From assembly GCA_028023455.1 (NCBI GenBank), contig JAQFVV010012416.1, positions 8,997,967 through 9,061,966 on the forward strand: a DNA stretch of 64,000 nt, read 5' to 3'. Below the pieces are notes generated by a model, which worked only from the letters and a program-made list of their open reading frames with translations, did no database searches and was not told where the DNA came from. Of this stretch, positions 1-11,897 are shown one piece after another. Position 1 is the stretch's first letter. The number at the start of each line of letters is the position of its first letter. The stretch is from Epiperipatus broadwayi. Its lineage: Eukaryota; Onychophora; Udeonychophora; Euonychophora; Peripatidae. The position numbers and the translations under genes were made by a program.

Positions 1-140
1 CATCCGGACTATCCTGGATGCCCGTTATGCAACAGGTTGAGCACTCGGGATCGTCCAGCTGGGGGATCACTAATCGAAAGCTCCAGCCTTCGATTCCAGT
101 AGGCTGGATGCAACTCCTCTGGTTTTTTATTTGCCCCCCC
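1..140 (-). pseudogene. Integrase N-terminus of Ty3/gypsy element, cut by window edge
   Basis: The minus strand carries RVLNLLHNGHPG, which is the zinc-binding N-terminal signature of Ty3/gypsy integrase (LH.GHPG). It is preceded by VIPQL in another frame. A single missing base just after GHPG puts a stop in frame. The catalytic core would lie to the left of base 1. Confidence 0.75.
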
Positions 141-163
141 CCCCTGCTGGATGCATTTTTTAA

Positions 164-744
164 TTATTTGGAACCCAGGGTCATTTCTGGTCCACTTAAC
201 ACTGATTTACTGTTCAGTGGTGTATTTGTCCCTAAATTAATCATGTTAACTGACTGAACTGCAGTGGTCAGCCTATCTGCAGACTCTGCAGGCAAACAAC
301 TTAACACATCTACATAACGAATCTGTTTTCCCTCAATATAGTGTAACATAAAATATCCTGACAAGAAGTTGAACCACCTCAGCATATGTGGTGAGGCATG
401 CTGAGGGATTCCTTTTTCAGCTGCAAAGATGCCCAATAGGGGTGTATGATCTGTTTGTATGAATGATCTTCCATAAAAAGTCGTGAAATTTTTTAATGCC
501 ATTGATTAAGGCCAGAGCCTCTCTATCAATCCAGGCATAATTTTTCTCTGCCTTCAAGAGACCCTTTGATGTAAAGGCAATAGGGGATTATGACCCATCA
601 TCATTCCAATGGGACAACACTGCACCTGTTCCTACTGGTGAAGCATCATGTGAGTACCGGCACCCTTTCAGGGTCAAAGTGTGCCAGAACCATTTTCTCA
701 GATATAAGAGGGTTTTCATTTTTTCAAAGGCATTTTCATAATTA
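164..744 (-). pseudogene. RNase H domain of Ty3/gypsy element
   Basis: Minus-strand frames give EKNYAWIDREALALI, then FYGRSFIQTDHTPLLGI, then MLRWFNFLSGY and VDVLSCLP. These match the RNase H series in Ty3/gypsy pol (EK.YA.IEREALA, TDH.PL, ALSRLP). A frameshift separates the first block from the second. The stop after residue 112 of the second block shows that the join to integrase is also broken. Confidence 0.85.
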
Positions 745-1545
745 CTGTCCAACTTCCAGACTGTTTTTTTTCAAGTAGCCTATATAGTGGTTCAGCTGCC
801 TGTTTTGTGATATAAAAACCCTTCATAGTAAAATACAAGTCCCAAAAAAGGATTGTAATTCTTACTTGTTACTTGGTGTTTTGGCTTTTTAGTTGCCATA
901 ACTTTCTTTTGGGTAAGGTGAATGCCACTTGCCATCTATCCTAAATCCCAGAAACTCCAGTTATTTGGCTTATCCAAGTTTATTCTTATGTCTGCTGCTT
1001 TGAACTTATCAAGGAGTTTTTTTGTGGTACTCCAATAGCTCTGGAGTCTGAGTCATCAGTAAAAAATCATCAAAATACAGTAGGGCCCCTGATATTCCTG
1101 CAGCCAGTTGATCCATAAATCTCTAGAATATTGCTGGGGTGACTGACATACCAAAAGGCAAATGGTTCATTTTAAATAAGCCTTTATGGGTTATTATTGA
1201 CAATGCTCTTGCTGCCTGATCATCAAGCGGTAACTGCAAGTATGCATGTTTCAAGTCAATTTTTGTAAAAAACACTTCCACCTGACAGTGTGGATAGGAT
1301 TTGCTTAACTGATGGTGGTGGATAGTTATCAGATGCTAGCACTTTGTTAATCATGCATCAATAACCCCCACATATCCTCACATCATCATTTTCTTTGATG
1401 ATTGGGACTATTGGGGTGGCCCATTCTGAATATGATACAGGCTCTATTATCCCCTCTGCCTCCCACCTTTCAAGCTCTGACTCAACTTTAGCTCTCAAGG
1501 CCAGTGGCAGTGATCTGCTCTGACAACTGATCAGTTATATATCTT
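745..1545 (-). pseudogene. Reverse transcriptase of Ty3/gypsy element (frameshifted)
   Basis: Minus-strand translation in mixed frames shows the ordered RT motifs: EWATPIVPI (1400-1430), then DNYPPPSVKQIL (about 1310-1345), then LKHAYLQLPLDDQ, then LPFGMSVTP, and finally YFDDFLL at about 1055-1080. YFDD is the catalytic motif and is still intact. Stops and frameshifts interrupt the frame several times, so no full protein can be made. The motif set is that of Ty3/gypsy RT rather than LINE RT. Confidence 0.85.
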
Positions 1546-1548
1546 TAC

Positions 1549-2202
1549 TCAGTGATAACTGAATTGGTTGTCCCAAATACAGATGTAGGTCTTTTTGACT
1601 TCAAGGTAATCAGTCTTTAACATACTAAGACTTGTGACTTGGTTGACTTTTGTCACTGCAAACCCTAAGTAACTGAACCAATCATGGCCTAATAGATTAC
1701 TATAGTCACCAGATGCCACTACCAGTGGTAGATGTATAGTTTTGTTAGGTATAGAAATTTTAACTCTTGTCTGATCAAAGAGTTTTATTTTCTTGCCCTG
1801 ATAGTCTGTTATAGCCTTGCTGTTAGGATGCAGCTTATATTTATTTTTATTAATGATAGCCCAGGTCTTTTTTGAAACAACAGACACTGCAGACCCTGTG
1901 TCCAGTTCCATTCTCACTGACATATCATTAATTATAATACTATGTATAAATCCAGACTGATCGTCCTTAATGTGATTTATATTGACCAATTTGGAATGGG
2001 TTTTTCCATTCTCATATTGGCAATGTCTTTTTCTGTTTAGACATGTAGCTCTTATATGACCGACTCGCTTGCAAAATGAGCACGCAGTATGGAGGTGTGG
2101 ACATTCTGTTTGTGCGTGCATTGGTTCATCACACCTATAACAATGCTTATCACTCATTGCTGTTGAACTAACTGAATGCTTGACAGGCTGTCTTCTGTTC
2201 AT
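1549..2202 (-). pseudogene. Nucleocapsid zinc knuckles plus aspartic protease of Ty3/gypsy element
   Basis: A 217-residue open frame. Near residues 22-55 are two Cys/His knuckle patterns, CYRCDEPMHAQTEC and CSFCKRVGHIRATC, which bind RNA in gag proteins. Around residue 100 is MELDTGSAVSVV, the DTGS active-site motif of retropepsin-type proteases, followed by LLGHDWF, the usual second half of the fold. This is the best preserved part of the element. It lies directly between gag and reverse transcriptase, as expected for a gag-pol polyprotein. Confidence 0.85.
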
Positions 2203-2213
2203 CTATTTGAATG

Positions 2214-2733
2214 TTAAAAAAATTTTTTTAATGGCCTTGCTTGACATGCTGTAGATTTTGCCAATGTGGCTTGAACTACAGCTGTCAAAATCTTTTTACC
2301 AGCATTATTCCCACAAATGAAATGGTCACATAGTGTTTCATTTAAGAACTCTTTAAGATTGCACATGAGTGCTAATGCCCAGATTTGTGTTGTGAATTCT
2401 CTAGCTTTTTCACCCTCGCTTGGATAGAGATTGAAATAATATCTCTGCATTATTGTTAGTGAATAATATCTCTGCATTATTGTTAGTAGTTTTGAGAGAA
2501 AATATTCTGTGAAAATTGCCAACATCTTCTCAAAATTCAAGTCAGCCAGAATTTCTGACCCAATTTGAGATTTTCATCTGCAACCCAATTATTGACATCA
2601 ATGTTGCTAATTTTATTTCAGACTTTTTAATCTGATTAGCCTGCATATAAAAGATCAGATGCTCTTTGTAGCTTGACCAGTTCTCAGGGAATCCTGGGTC
2701 AAAAGCTTCCACCGAGCCAACTATATTAGCCAT
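2214..2733 (-). pseudogene. gag-like capsid region of Ty3/gypsy element (broken)
   Basis: The frame starts at the ATG ending at 2733 (MANIVGSVEAFDP...), with WSSYKEHLIFYMQANQI matching the usual gag pattern of a tryptophan, a tyrosine-rich helix and an 'AN.I' motif. The reading continues in another frame as a 108-residue stretch that contains FNLYPSEGEKAREF, also typical of this gag group. A 27-bp direct tandem duplication at about 2435-2488 repeats the residues TIMQRYY within this second part. The split into two frames and the duplication mean that the copy cannot make a normal gag. The role, in an intact element, is to form the virus-like particle. Confidence 0.75.
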
Positions 2734-2793
2734 TGTTTTTATTTTTGTTATGTGAGAAAAATATTTATTTCATATTTACTGCGAGTAACCACT

Positions 2794-3681
2794 TGATATG
2801 GTTATCTTTGACAGACTTTTTACTCTGCTAGGGCGAGCTGGCCAATTTTGATTGGTTTATGAATGACCAATCACGTTTGTGATCACTTTATTTTTCCTCC
2901 AGAAATAAGTGATTTTAACAATGACTGTTTAGTAAATGTGACATATTTTACTTTTGATTTTCCCAGGAATAAGTGTATTTTACTTGGACAATTTAATAAT
3001 CACAGATTCATAACTTACTAGTGTCTATAAGTAAGTGTGCACTCGCGTATTTATGCTCCCAAGTTTTTTCTTTTTCCAGCTGTGGGGGAAAAAAATCTTT
3101 TGTCTGACTGCGCCAAAAATCTGTTTTGTTGGGTCTGGATTACAGACACAACTTACAGAAATTAATACTAATACCAGTATTACAATTAATATAATATTTA
3201 TTATTCACAACTATATACAATAAATTATACAGTATACATACAATAAACAATATTTATACTTGAACTCTTGAATCGGAGTCTCCTGGTTCTACTGCTTCCA
3301 GCTACACCTGACAGCTTGCCTCATGGGTAGGGAGAATGCTTCTTCCGGCTGTACAAGACAGCTTGCCTTGAGTCAACAGTAGTCTTAGCAGAATACGGTC
3401 CCTCTGTGGACTTGCCTAGTGGGGAGATAAATAGCGGATTGCTGATGTTCAGGTTAGCAGGGCTTCCCTGGGAGAATGCGTAGTCTTTTCAGGGTAGACA
3501 GATGTTCTTCCCTGATTCTCACAAAAGGTGGATTATTTTTAGCCAGATCCCTGACCTTATTGAAAACACTCAGATTCAGCAATCATCGTTGCTTATTGGC
3601 CTGTGGCAAACAATGCTTAATCCGATCAGATAAGGAGGAATCTGGAATAGTCCACTTCTGAGAGAAGGGAGGACTGTAACA
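2794..3681 (-). repeat. 5' LTR of the Ty3/gypsy element
   Basis: On the minus strand this segment begins TGTTACAGTCC and ends ATATCA, giving the usual TG...CA termini, and it sits between the flank and the gag region. Length is about 888 bp. The boundaries are inferred from the termini and the possible primer-binding site, because the partner LTR is not in the window for comparison. Small open frames inside it (for example 3476-3661 on the plus strand) show no recognisable protein and are probably chance. Confidence 0.65.
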
Positions 3682-6600
3682 ATAAACATGAGTAATTTTG
3701 TAGGCCTATGCTCAATCAAAAAGTGAAATAGTTCCAGAAATCAAAATATCAAACATATTAATAATTAAAAAATGACTGGGGTGAAGCAAAAGAACACATA
3801 TGACCAAAGATTATCTTACTTCTGCAACTAAAAAAACTTCTGATTTTACAGCGTTGAATTTGACTGACAGCTGACATGTGTAAAAATATTTTGAATGAGG
3901 TGTGCATCTGTCTGGGAGAAATTCCTTGATGAATTACGCAATTGTGTGCTGTTTTAACATGAACAATTATTTAAATTTACAACATGGTGGAGTTTTTCAA
4001 CAATACAATACTTAGAATTACAACAACCTTTCAAGATGGAAAAAGCATAAGAAAAGTCTAACAGCAATATGGCAATAAGAGCAAAAAGAATGAAAAGAAT
4101 AAAATATCTTTTTCAGTTATTTTTGTAGCCCCTCCTACCTTTTCATGTAACATTAATTAAAATGTTTTAAAAAATTAATTATCTATCTTCAAAAAGTTAA
4201 TTAACCAATTTTATAATTTGTTTTGCAAAAAGGAGCTAAAACTTATTTTTTATATTAAAATAAACCTACAACAAAATATTGTTTTGATATCTTTTTTTTT
4301 AAAATTATTTAAATAAACCTACAACAAAATATTGTTTTGATATCTTTTTTTTTAAAATTATTTAAATAAACCTACAACAAAATATTGTTTTGATTTATTT
4401 TTTTAAAAATTATTTTGCATAAAAAAGTAACTTTTATTTAAATTTATTTAGTTGAATGAAAAAATATTTATTTAGTTTTACATTTTTAATATTTAATTAT
4501 AAATGTTATTTATTTATAATGATGCATTTGTATGCAAAGACATTCATCTTCCAACATATTTATACTCTACTTACACAAGTAAAGAATTTCATATTTTGAA
4601 TTTTTTATACTTCATTCACACTATCATATCTGTTTCTTAGTAAGATCATAAAATCCAATTTATATCTTCCTATTTATTTAAAAAAAAAAACCCTGTAAAT
4701 TATTGCCATTTCGATACTCCTCTTTTTTTCTATATATATTTTCCCTAAAATATTTATATTTACCTGTATAGACAGACCCCTTCTAGTTTTCTGATATGGC
4801 AATGGAAACAATAAAGGCTTGTTTCATTCTAGTCTTATCATTTCTCATAAATAACCCCATTTTTAGCATTTCTGAGGCAAGGATCATTTTGTGTTTAATC
4901 ATTGTACTTCTGATTTTTCTATGGAGTTTCCCTTGCTGGTAGACCAATCATTTTGATTGCATAACAGTCTTTGTAAGACATGGTGATTCAGCTCTTCAAG
5001 GTTTTTATACAGATTCTATGGGCAAGTTTCCTAGATCAATGATACCGAGCAATTCAGACATCTTTAATTAATTAATTCATTTTCCTATCATTATCTATAT
5101 AAATGGAAAGATATAGTGAATCATGTTCTGTTTCCTTTGATCGTAAAAATGCAGTCAGCAACTTCAGATATGACAACTATTGGAAAAACCGAGAATAGTA
5201 CTCTCTTAAAACCATACTGCATTTTTCTTGAGATATTATGTGAAAAATTCTAGATTGATATTTTTCACTCCAAAATCTACTGAGAATCGCGAACCAATGG
5301 AACTCCATCAATCTTTTGCATGCCCGTACTCGAGGTTTTGACTATGATCAACTTTTTCAAATGATGAAACTAGAATAATTCTTGGATTCCTTTCAGTTAC
5401 TTAACACATTTCTCCTCAGTATCACCATTAAATATTTTTCCTAAAGTGAATTTAGAAATGGTATTTTCAAGTGTTTTTTCTGTAACTAATATTTATTTCA
5501 GTTTTTAGATCATAGCTTCGGACAACAAGGCAGTCCATTAGTGCAAGCTTATATCTGATTTTATTTTGAAGTCTATTATTTTTCTCCATAATTTCTCTTC
5601 CTTTTAACTATTCCATTTTGTCCACTACATTATTCATGTGTTTTTTTATTCTAGGTCTCATATCCCGCTTTTTCGTGATTTGCTCATTGACTTGCTTCCA
5701 TATTTCTTTCTGATATTCCAGATGTAGGATGCTTTGCTTTTTGTTTCCTAGGACATTATTGTCTAATTGGATTCTTTCACTTATTGTGCAAATGCCTCAT
5801 TTTATTCCACTTTATTATATATTGTTTTAGCATTTTTTAACTTTTATGCTTGTATGTTTAGTTGTATTTCTTGATTTTTCACCTATTGCTGATATTTCTT
5901 GAATGTCTTTCAGCTCATACTTTATTTTTGGTCGATTTTTTTTTTTTATCATTCATTTTATTTCTTGCAGCATTAATTGTTAATCTGCTTTTATTTCTTG
6001 TTGGTCTAATTTTATTTATTGTAATAACTGTTGGAACATTTATTTTATGACAATTAGAGATTCTCTTCACATTCTCAGAACTTTTAGTTCAAGAATTACT
6101 TTCTCCAATGTTAGCCAATTATTGAAACCTACTATTATTCTGATTTCATTTTATATATGTAGCATCTCTCATACTTTTATAAAATCTCTCCTTTCAACTG
6201 CAGATACCATTGCTTTTCAGTATCCTTATATTTTCTTACCAATACTCTACTATAGTCACTGATCATTTATATATTCTCTAATTTATCCCATTATTTATAC
6301 CATTATCTTACTATGATTATTTATTGATTCTCTTTGTTATACTATGATATTAACAAACAACCCTATCCTTATTATAGTACATTGGTCTGTTATCATGATT
6401 TATTAAAAATATATAAAGGTATGTACTTGGTTTTAAGTTGATTAAATTTATTTAGTGAATATTTTTGTAACTGAATTAAAAAATATATATACCTGTAACA
6501 TATTTCACTATTATTTTTTCTTTGTGATTTTGGTAATATATACAAACCCTTACTTCTCAGGTGTGTAATTATTATCAAGTTCCAAGTTTGATCATTAATT

Positions 6601-7430
6601 GGCTTCACAGTTGGGTCACTACTTGTAACAAAAGAGCAACCTGATGTTGCATATCATATCCCATTTAGATAGCCATTAGTAACGGCATGGAATCTATGCT
6701 ACCATACACCAGATGATTGATCATTTGTAATGGATATTATTATCAGATTCATAGTATGATGATGATGATGCTGGACTACTGATTAACAGTTCACATCATG
6801 AGGATTATTTGTAATGACTCATTTTCTTAAAGAAAGAAAATCCAAAAATACTGCATTTCTTTAGGGACCTTGAGATAATCTTTATAATGTAAATGGTGTT
6901 TGCCTTTTCCATAAGTATGATGCAAATTCCACTAATAAGTTTTTTTTTTTTTTAAAGAAATATTATCATTCATTCAATTCACACATTTAATCCAACGAAA
7001 GTGTGTTTTACAACAATTGATTCTACACTATTACAGCCAGCAAGATTTAAAAATATATTCATTAATCCTATTTTTAGATAAAATTTTTCAATGTTGATAA
7101 GACATTCAAGTCTCACTTTCATAAAAGATATTAGATGTAATAGCAATTCTTTATAGGACTATGCAGTAATTAAATTAATGCAATGAAATATCCTATCATT
7201 TAATTTGTTAAAAGCTGCACCACATCCAAATCTGTATTAGGCCTCAAATATTAAGTACACTTTTCTACTTAAAAACCTGTCAAGATATTTAAATTAGTTC
7301 ACAATCTCAAGTTGATAATTATTCAAGCTAAAAGTTGCTGTACATTTTTCTTCTGTAAGTGGTTCATAAAAGATTTGCAACATTAATTACTAAATTAAAA
7401 TCTATGTGCTGCATTCAAAACATAAAATGC
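3682..7430. other. A+T-rich non-coding stretch
   Basis: Apart from the 53-bp repeat, no gene is recognisable. Minus-strand frames around 5460-5760 contain patches that look faintly protein-like (for example EYQKEIWKQVNEQI) but they are full of stops. They may be an old transposon, and I could not name the family. Open frames at 5862-6262 are composition-driven hydrophobic stretches. Confidence 0.5.
4259..4420. repeat. 53-bp tandem repeat, three copies
   Basis: The segment TAAACCTACAACAAAATATT starts at 4261, 4314 and 4367, so the period is 53 bp. The first two copies are almost identical; the third is altered at its end. Each ends in a T-run followed by an AT-rich tail. Nothing suggests a function. 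Confidence 0.85.
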
Positions 7431-7439
7431 ATTTTTGAA

Positions 7440-7990
7440 GTCATTTTTTTAAATTAACAAGGATATCATAATCATTAGCAAATGTTAAATCCAGAAACCA
7501 AGATGGAGTTTTTGTTTTTTTTCTATCCAAATTAAAAAATTCCACAATTAAACCTTATCCTATTTTGATGCTCATTTTATGAAATTGCCTTCAAACAGTT
7601 CCAAAGATTACCACCATAAAAATTGACAACAAAATTGGAGCGAATATAAAACCCCTGTTTATCACCAATTATCGTTTCAAATGCCTTAAATTTTCCATCT
7701 GTAGTAATAACACTTTTTCTCATTCTGTCATGTAAAAGCTATATAACATTAATAAATTTTGATGGGCAACTAATTAGTTTTAAAGTGCTAACAAACTTGT
7801 TCGATTAGCAGTCAAATGCCTTGAGTAAGTAAATAAGAGCAACCTATAAAGCACCCAATTTATTCCTGAAACTTTTACTGCCAATAAAAACTTAGTCTAC
7901 ACTGCTTCTTGATTCTCTAATATCACAATGAATCTCTGATAGCCATTCCTCTATAACTGAAAGCCACCTTTTCATCAAATCCTTCAAAGT
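7440..7990 (-). pseudogene. LINE-type reverse transcriptase relic
   Basis: Minus-strand fragments occur in the right order and spacing for a non-LTR reverse transcriptase. VALIYLLKAFDC (7810-7845) is motif A (KAFD). IGDKQGFYIRSNF (about 7625-7680) corresponds to the G..QG.. block. LTFANDYDILVN (7455-7493) corresponds to motif C, with AND where the family has ADD. The distance from motif A to C, about 117 codons, fits. Many stops separate the fragments. The clade is not resolved. Confidence 0.6.
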
Positions 7991-9740
7991 ATATTTACTG
8001 CAGTGAATAATAACATTCTATAGTAACAAATAAAATGTCTATTCCCTCTATTTTTAAAAAATTGTGCTAATAGAAGAATCAGAAAATTCAGTTGGTACAA
8101 CTTCACAAATCCATATATTTCTAAAAAAAATTCTTATATTTTTGAATCTAATAGATTAACACCATATATTTAAAAACTTCTTCAGGATATCTCATGTGGA
8201 TCCACCATTTTCCTCATTTCAAAATTATAAAAGCTTTTTTAAATATCGTGATCCAAATCTAAATGAATGAATCCAATGAATATATTTTTAAAAACTATTG
8301 ATTCTTGTATTGTTATTCAAAAGCACATCAATCCTCCACCTGTTTAAAATATCATTGTCATCACATAATAGTGCTATTACGTGATTTAGTAGGATTATAT
8401 CATTTTTCAGATCCTTATGTTACTCTTATCACATACAAAAAAACATATAGAGACCATGATCTGGGAATAGTGTACCTACTTTGCAATTTTAATCAACTAG
8501 TTATTTTTAAGCTTTTTTGTTAACAGTTGAACTTCTGTCTATAAATTTATATATTTGTTATGAAGCTTCTTATTGAATTTATTATTGTCAATAGAAAATC
8601 CCTTTTAATCAAATCATTAATAATGGGATCATTGTTTAAAAAAAGCAGATTCCTATCACATATAATCTTTACCAATTCGAAACTTCTTTTCCAAATCCAG
8701 TTCCAACACAACTCATTATCAATTGTAATCTTAAACAAAAATTATAACTAAGGATTCTATGTAATCTGTCTCTGTCATTACTTCTTAGTGTTTAAGTAAA
8801 AAAAAATAAAGAGAGGGGAGTCAGAAATATTGTACGTTATTAAAAGATCGAAATGCACAATCCCATGATTGCAGATAAAGTTGGGAAAGAACTTACAGTA
8901 TATAATATTATGATGACAATGAGGTCTACACTAACTTAAGTCACTGATAACTGAAAAAAGGATGTGACAGAAATAACTGTTTGTATTGGAAAAACAACAC
9001 CTGGTCTTCAATGAATAATATCTTAACTTTATACGGCAGCAGGAAGGTCATACCCAAAGGTCATTGCATTACCCATCATTTAATGGACTCTATTGGTAGC
9101 CTGATAAACACTAATAAAAATGTTTTATATTTCATCGAGTTATTTCAAGGCAACAAAGATAAGAGTTATATTTTCTTAAAAAAATTAAAAGCATTTGAAA
9201 AATTTTCCTACTCTTTGAGAAATATCTTATTTTCTATTTGTATTTTACAATATCAATCTTTTTCTGTTCCATTTCGTTTTTCTTCATTTTTCTTTACTTT
9301 TTTCTTCCTAACTTCTTTTCAATTCTCTTTTTTTTTTCTACTCATATATTATTGTTAAACTATGTTCACTCCAATATATTTTTACACACAATAAAAATAT
9401 TTACTTAATTCATGCCATTACTGTAAATAAACCAATTACTACAGTAAGAATGTATAGTAGTAAAACATTCTATAAGAAAATATAAAAAAAAAGAAAAATA
9501 ATTGACTATGAAAGATACAACTGCATTAGTGAGATAAAAGGTTTAAAATGTGACACATATGATCTCTTTCTCCATAAATAATTCAAACAGTTGGGTCAGA
9601 AATCATTACATTAGACTCTTATATACAATTTTAAAGTAAAGTATAAGCTTTTTTTCATATAATCCTCCAACAAAACTTAAAAGAATTTTAAACAATGAAT
9701 GTTAATTAAGAACATTACTAATCATTGCAATTTTTCTTTA
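7991..9740. other. A+T-rich non-coding stretch
   Basis: No recognisable gene. The longest open frame (8981-9358, plus, 125 codons) ends in a run of Phe/Ser codons from T-rich sequence and shows no domain. I treat it as chance. Confidence 0.5.
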
Positions 9741-9776
9741 GTAAGCATTACTTAAAACACACATACCTGAAATTCC

Positions 9777-10330
9777 AAGAAACAATATATTAGTACTTTC
9801 TAGCTTAAGGCTTTCATCAGTGAGGAGCCTTGGATCTAAGAGCACTGCACCTAATGTAACCCTCCAGTAGCCACTTTTTACCTTATTTGCTAGCAATAAA
9901 ACTTTGAGTGCAAAATGAAAACACAGAAATGTTTTCAATTCAAGCTAATTAGCTTGTATAGATCTGATCTCAGTTCAGCATCCATACTTTTTAGTGTCTT
10001 TGGTTCTTTAATAACAGTCATCATAATCGTATTGGGCAGGATTGGTTTTAAACCATTAAACACCACATAATCACTACTTCTTATGCTTACACAAGCTGTT
10101 TACACAGAGGCTAAACTCTCCATACAGTAGTGCCACTCTGTGCCAACCAGAGTAATCAATGGATGCCAGAAGGCTTGTGCATAAAATCCCTATCTAGTGC
10201 CTATTCATCCAATATTCCCAGACTAGTTTCTAGCTTGTGGCTTTCATCAGTGAGGAGCTTTGGATCTGAGAGCACTGCACCTAGATCTTAGGATCTAATG
10301 CAACCCTTCAGCAGGCACCTTTTACCTTAT
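9777..10330 (-). repeat. 430-bp tandem repeat carrying a hammerhead-like core (family 1)
   Basis: The segment CTTTCATCAGTGAGGAGC occurs at 9811 and again at 10241, a period of 430 bp, and the flanks match on both sides (for example the 'agcactgcacc' block and the 'aaccct' block). Related copies occur at 33.0-33.86 kb and a fragment at 31.73-31.80 kb. On the minus strand each unit carries the ribozyme-like core described separately. The 9791-9826 copy of the core has lost the expected GAAAC-GUC end; the 10217-10254 copy keeps it. Confidence 0.8.
10217..10254 (-). ncRNA. Hammerhead-ribozyme-like core, family 1 copy
   Basis: On the minus strand: CUCA, then CUGAUGA, then AAGCCACAAGCUA, then GAAAC, then UAGUC, then UGGG. 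CUCA pairs with UGGG (stem I, one G-U pair). AGC pairs with GCU (stem II, loop CACAA). ACUAGU is a palindrome that can form stem III within or between molecules, and the site would be GUC. One weakness is an A-A apposition at the base of stem II, where active hammerheads usually have G-C. The motif order is that of type I hammerheads found in Penelope-like elements and retrozymes (family knowledge). Activity is not shown. Confidence 0.55.
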
Positions 10331-10554
10331 TAAAAGAGATTGTATTTACACCTGAACTAGATTTGAAGTTCATACTGAATATCACTTGTCAGATGTTCCA
10401 TCTCTATAAGAACCAAGAAAGCAAATGTATATTATCATTTTAAGTTTGTGAAGCAATCTGAAAAAAGATGTTGGACATTGATATTAACAGATTTTGGAAA
10501 GTTTATCATTTCAGTATTTACATTCAATTGAAGTGATGAATTTATTAACTATAT

Positions 10555-10616
10555 ATCTAAGAATATTAATTAATTAAATACCACATAAGAATATTAATTA
10601 ATTAAATACCACATAT
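10555..10616. repeat. 30-bp direct tandem duplication
   Basis: The phrase 'aagaatattaattaattaaa' followed by 'taccacat' occurs twice in a row. A similar block is seen again near 11065-11085, linking it to the structured repeat that follows. Confidence 0.8.
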
Positions 10617-11029
10617 ATATGTAATCTATTAATGCTATATTTTTATTATATTTCTCTATAGGAATTTTTGGCTTTATATATGGCAATGTTTAAAACATTT
10701 TGCAGAATACATATTTTTATTATCATAAGCTACCTTAAACACAGCAAAATAGACTTACAAATTTTAAATTTGATAATAAAAGTTTGCATGTAAATTTTAG
10801 GGATAATTAAAATCTTCATTGTCTTGGCAAGTGGAGCTTATAATCCAATTTATTTTAAAATAACTTTACATTCATCAATACCTTTATAGAAAAGTTAAAA
10901 GCAATCCAGACCAAAATTCATATTTCTGGAGATCAAAACAAACTTGCCCATACATTTAAACCAACCTCAGCCAGTGCTGTGGTTTAGCACAATATTATAA
11001 CAAACCTTGAAACTTCAGCTTTTCTTACT

Positions 11030-11710
11030 AAGGTTCCTAGAAGTATTTATAATTTAATTGAAATATTAATTAATTAAACATCACACAAATACATAATCTA
11101 TTAACACTATTGTTTATTTATATTCTCCTAGAAATTTATAAAAACATTATCTCATACAAGTTGCTTATGTTTGATGTTATTCTAAGTGATCTCCAGAATA
11201 GCTGATGACATCAGAATTATTGGCAGAAACATGTATCTTTAAAGCGGTTAGTTGATTTTATATCAAACATTGCCATATGTAAGATCAAAGTTTCTATAAA
11301 TTCCTAGAGAGTGTAAATAAAAAATAACGTTAATAAAATACATATTTATGTGAAGTTTAATTAATTTTTATGCATTAAAATATTTATGTGAAGCCAATGT
11401 TATTAAAAATTGGATTACATGATCTACCTTGTCAATTAACATTAAACTAATACAAAGGCTTTAGTTAAATTATTGCTAAAACTCATGTTTATGCTTTAAC
11501 ATCAAACTGAGTGTTATGAGTCCATTTAAATAGAAACTAAATGTCTACTGTTTGATGTAATCTCGACTGGACTCCCGAGTAACTGATGACATCAGATGTG
11601 ATTGTCAGAAATATACATCCTGCAAAAGGTTAGTTCATTTCTCATCAAACATTAGTGAATAAAAGACTGCAATTTTCTGTAAATTTCTATGCAGATGTCA
11701 ATAAAAAATA
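11030..11710. repeat. Two copies of a hairpin-forming repeat (unit spacing about 381 bp)
   Basis: Copies are centred on the palindrome CTGATGACATCAG at 11202-11214 and 11583-11595. In both, TGTTTGATG upstream (11169, 11549) is complementary to ATCAAACA downstream (11262, 11644), so each unit can fold into a stem of about 100 nt. Both also have GAAA shortly after the palindrome and a shared 'ggttagtt' block. CTGATGA plus GAAA resembles a hammerhead core, but stem I and stem II are poor, so I do not call it a ribozyme. Confidence 0.6.
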
Positions 11711-11795
11711 ATTCCTCCTTTGTTTTTGCTGTCTTCATATATAATATTGAATTTCAAAAATCTTTCACTTTTCAGCAAAAAAAACTTTTATTATT

Positions 11796-11835
11796 GATTA
11801 CAGTTTTGACTGTACCATGCAGTCATCATCAGATC
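11796..11835 (-). ncRNA. Hammerhead-like core in left palindrome arm (family 2, decayed)
   Basis: On the minus strand: GAU, CUGAUGA, U, GACUG, CAUGGUA, CAGUC, AAAAC, UGUA, AUC. Stem II GACUG/CAGUC is perfect and stem I GAU/AUC is 3 bp. The invariant G of GAAA is A here, so this copy should be inactive. The CpG that would precede GAAA has become CpA. Confidence 0.4.
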
Positions 11836-11897
11836 TTATTCTATTCTTTTAACCTTCTCTAAGATGGAGGTTAGAGAAGGTTAAAAGAATAGAATAA

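Larger units (their letters stand above)
1..3681 (-). mobile_element. Ty3/gypsy LTR retrotransposon, decayed, 3' end beyond window
   Basis: Read on the minus strand, the order is LTR, gag, zinc knuckles, aspartic protease, reverse transcriptase, RNase H and the start of integrase. This is the Ty3/gypsy gene order (family knowledge). The integrase continues past base 1, so the 3' LTR is outside the window. The frame is broken by several stops and shifts, so it is a dead copy. The gag start lies about 60 bases inside the LTR. Between LTR and gag, the minus strand has TGG two bases after the LTR end, a possible primer-binding site; I could not assign the primer tRNA. The insert is visibly less A+T-rich than its surroundings. 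Confidence 0.92.

Noticed and set aside
5460-5760. Minus-strand protein-like patches such as EYQKEIWKQVNEQI
   Set aside because: Many stops, and no family motif that I can name; left as possible old transposon.
8981-9358. 125-codon open frame, the longest outside transposons
   Set aside because: No domain, a Phe/Ser-rich tail from T-rich DNA, and no splice or promoter context.
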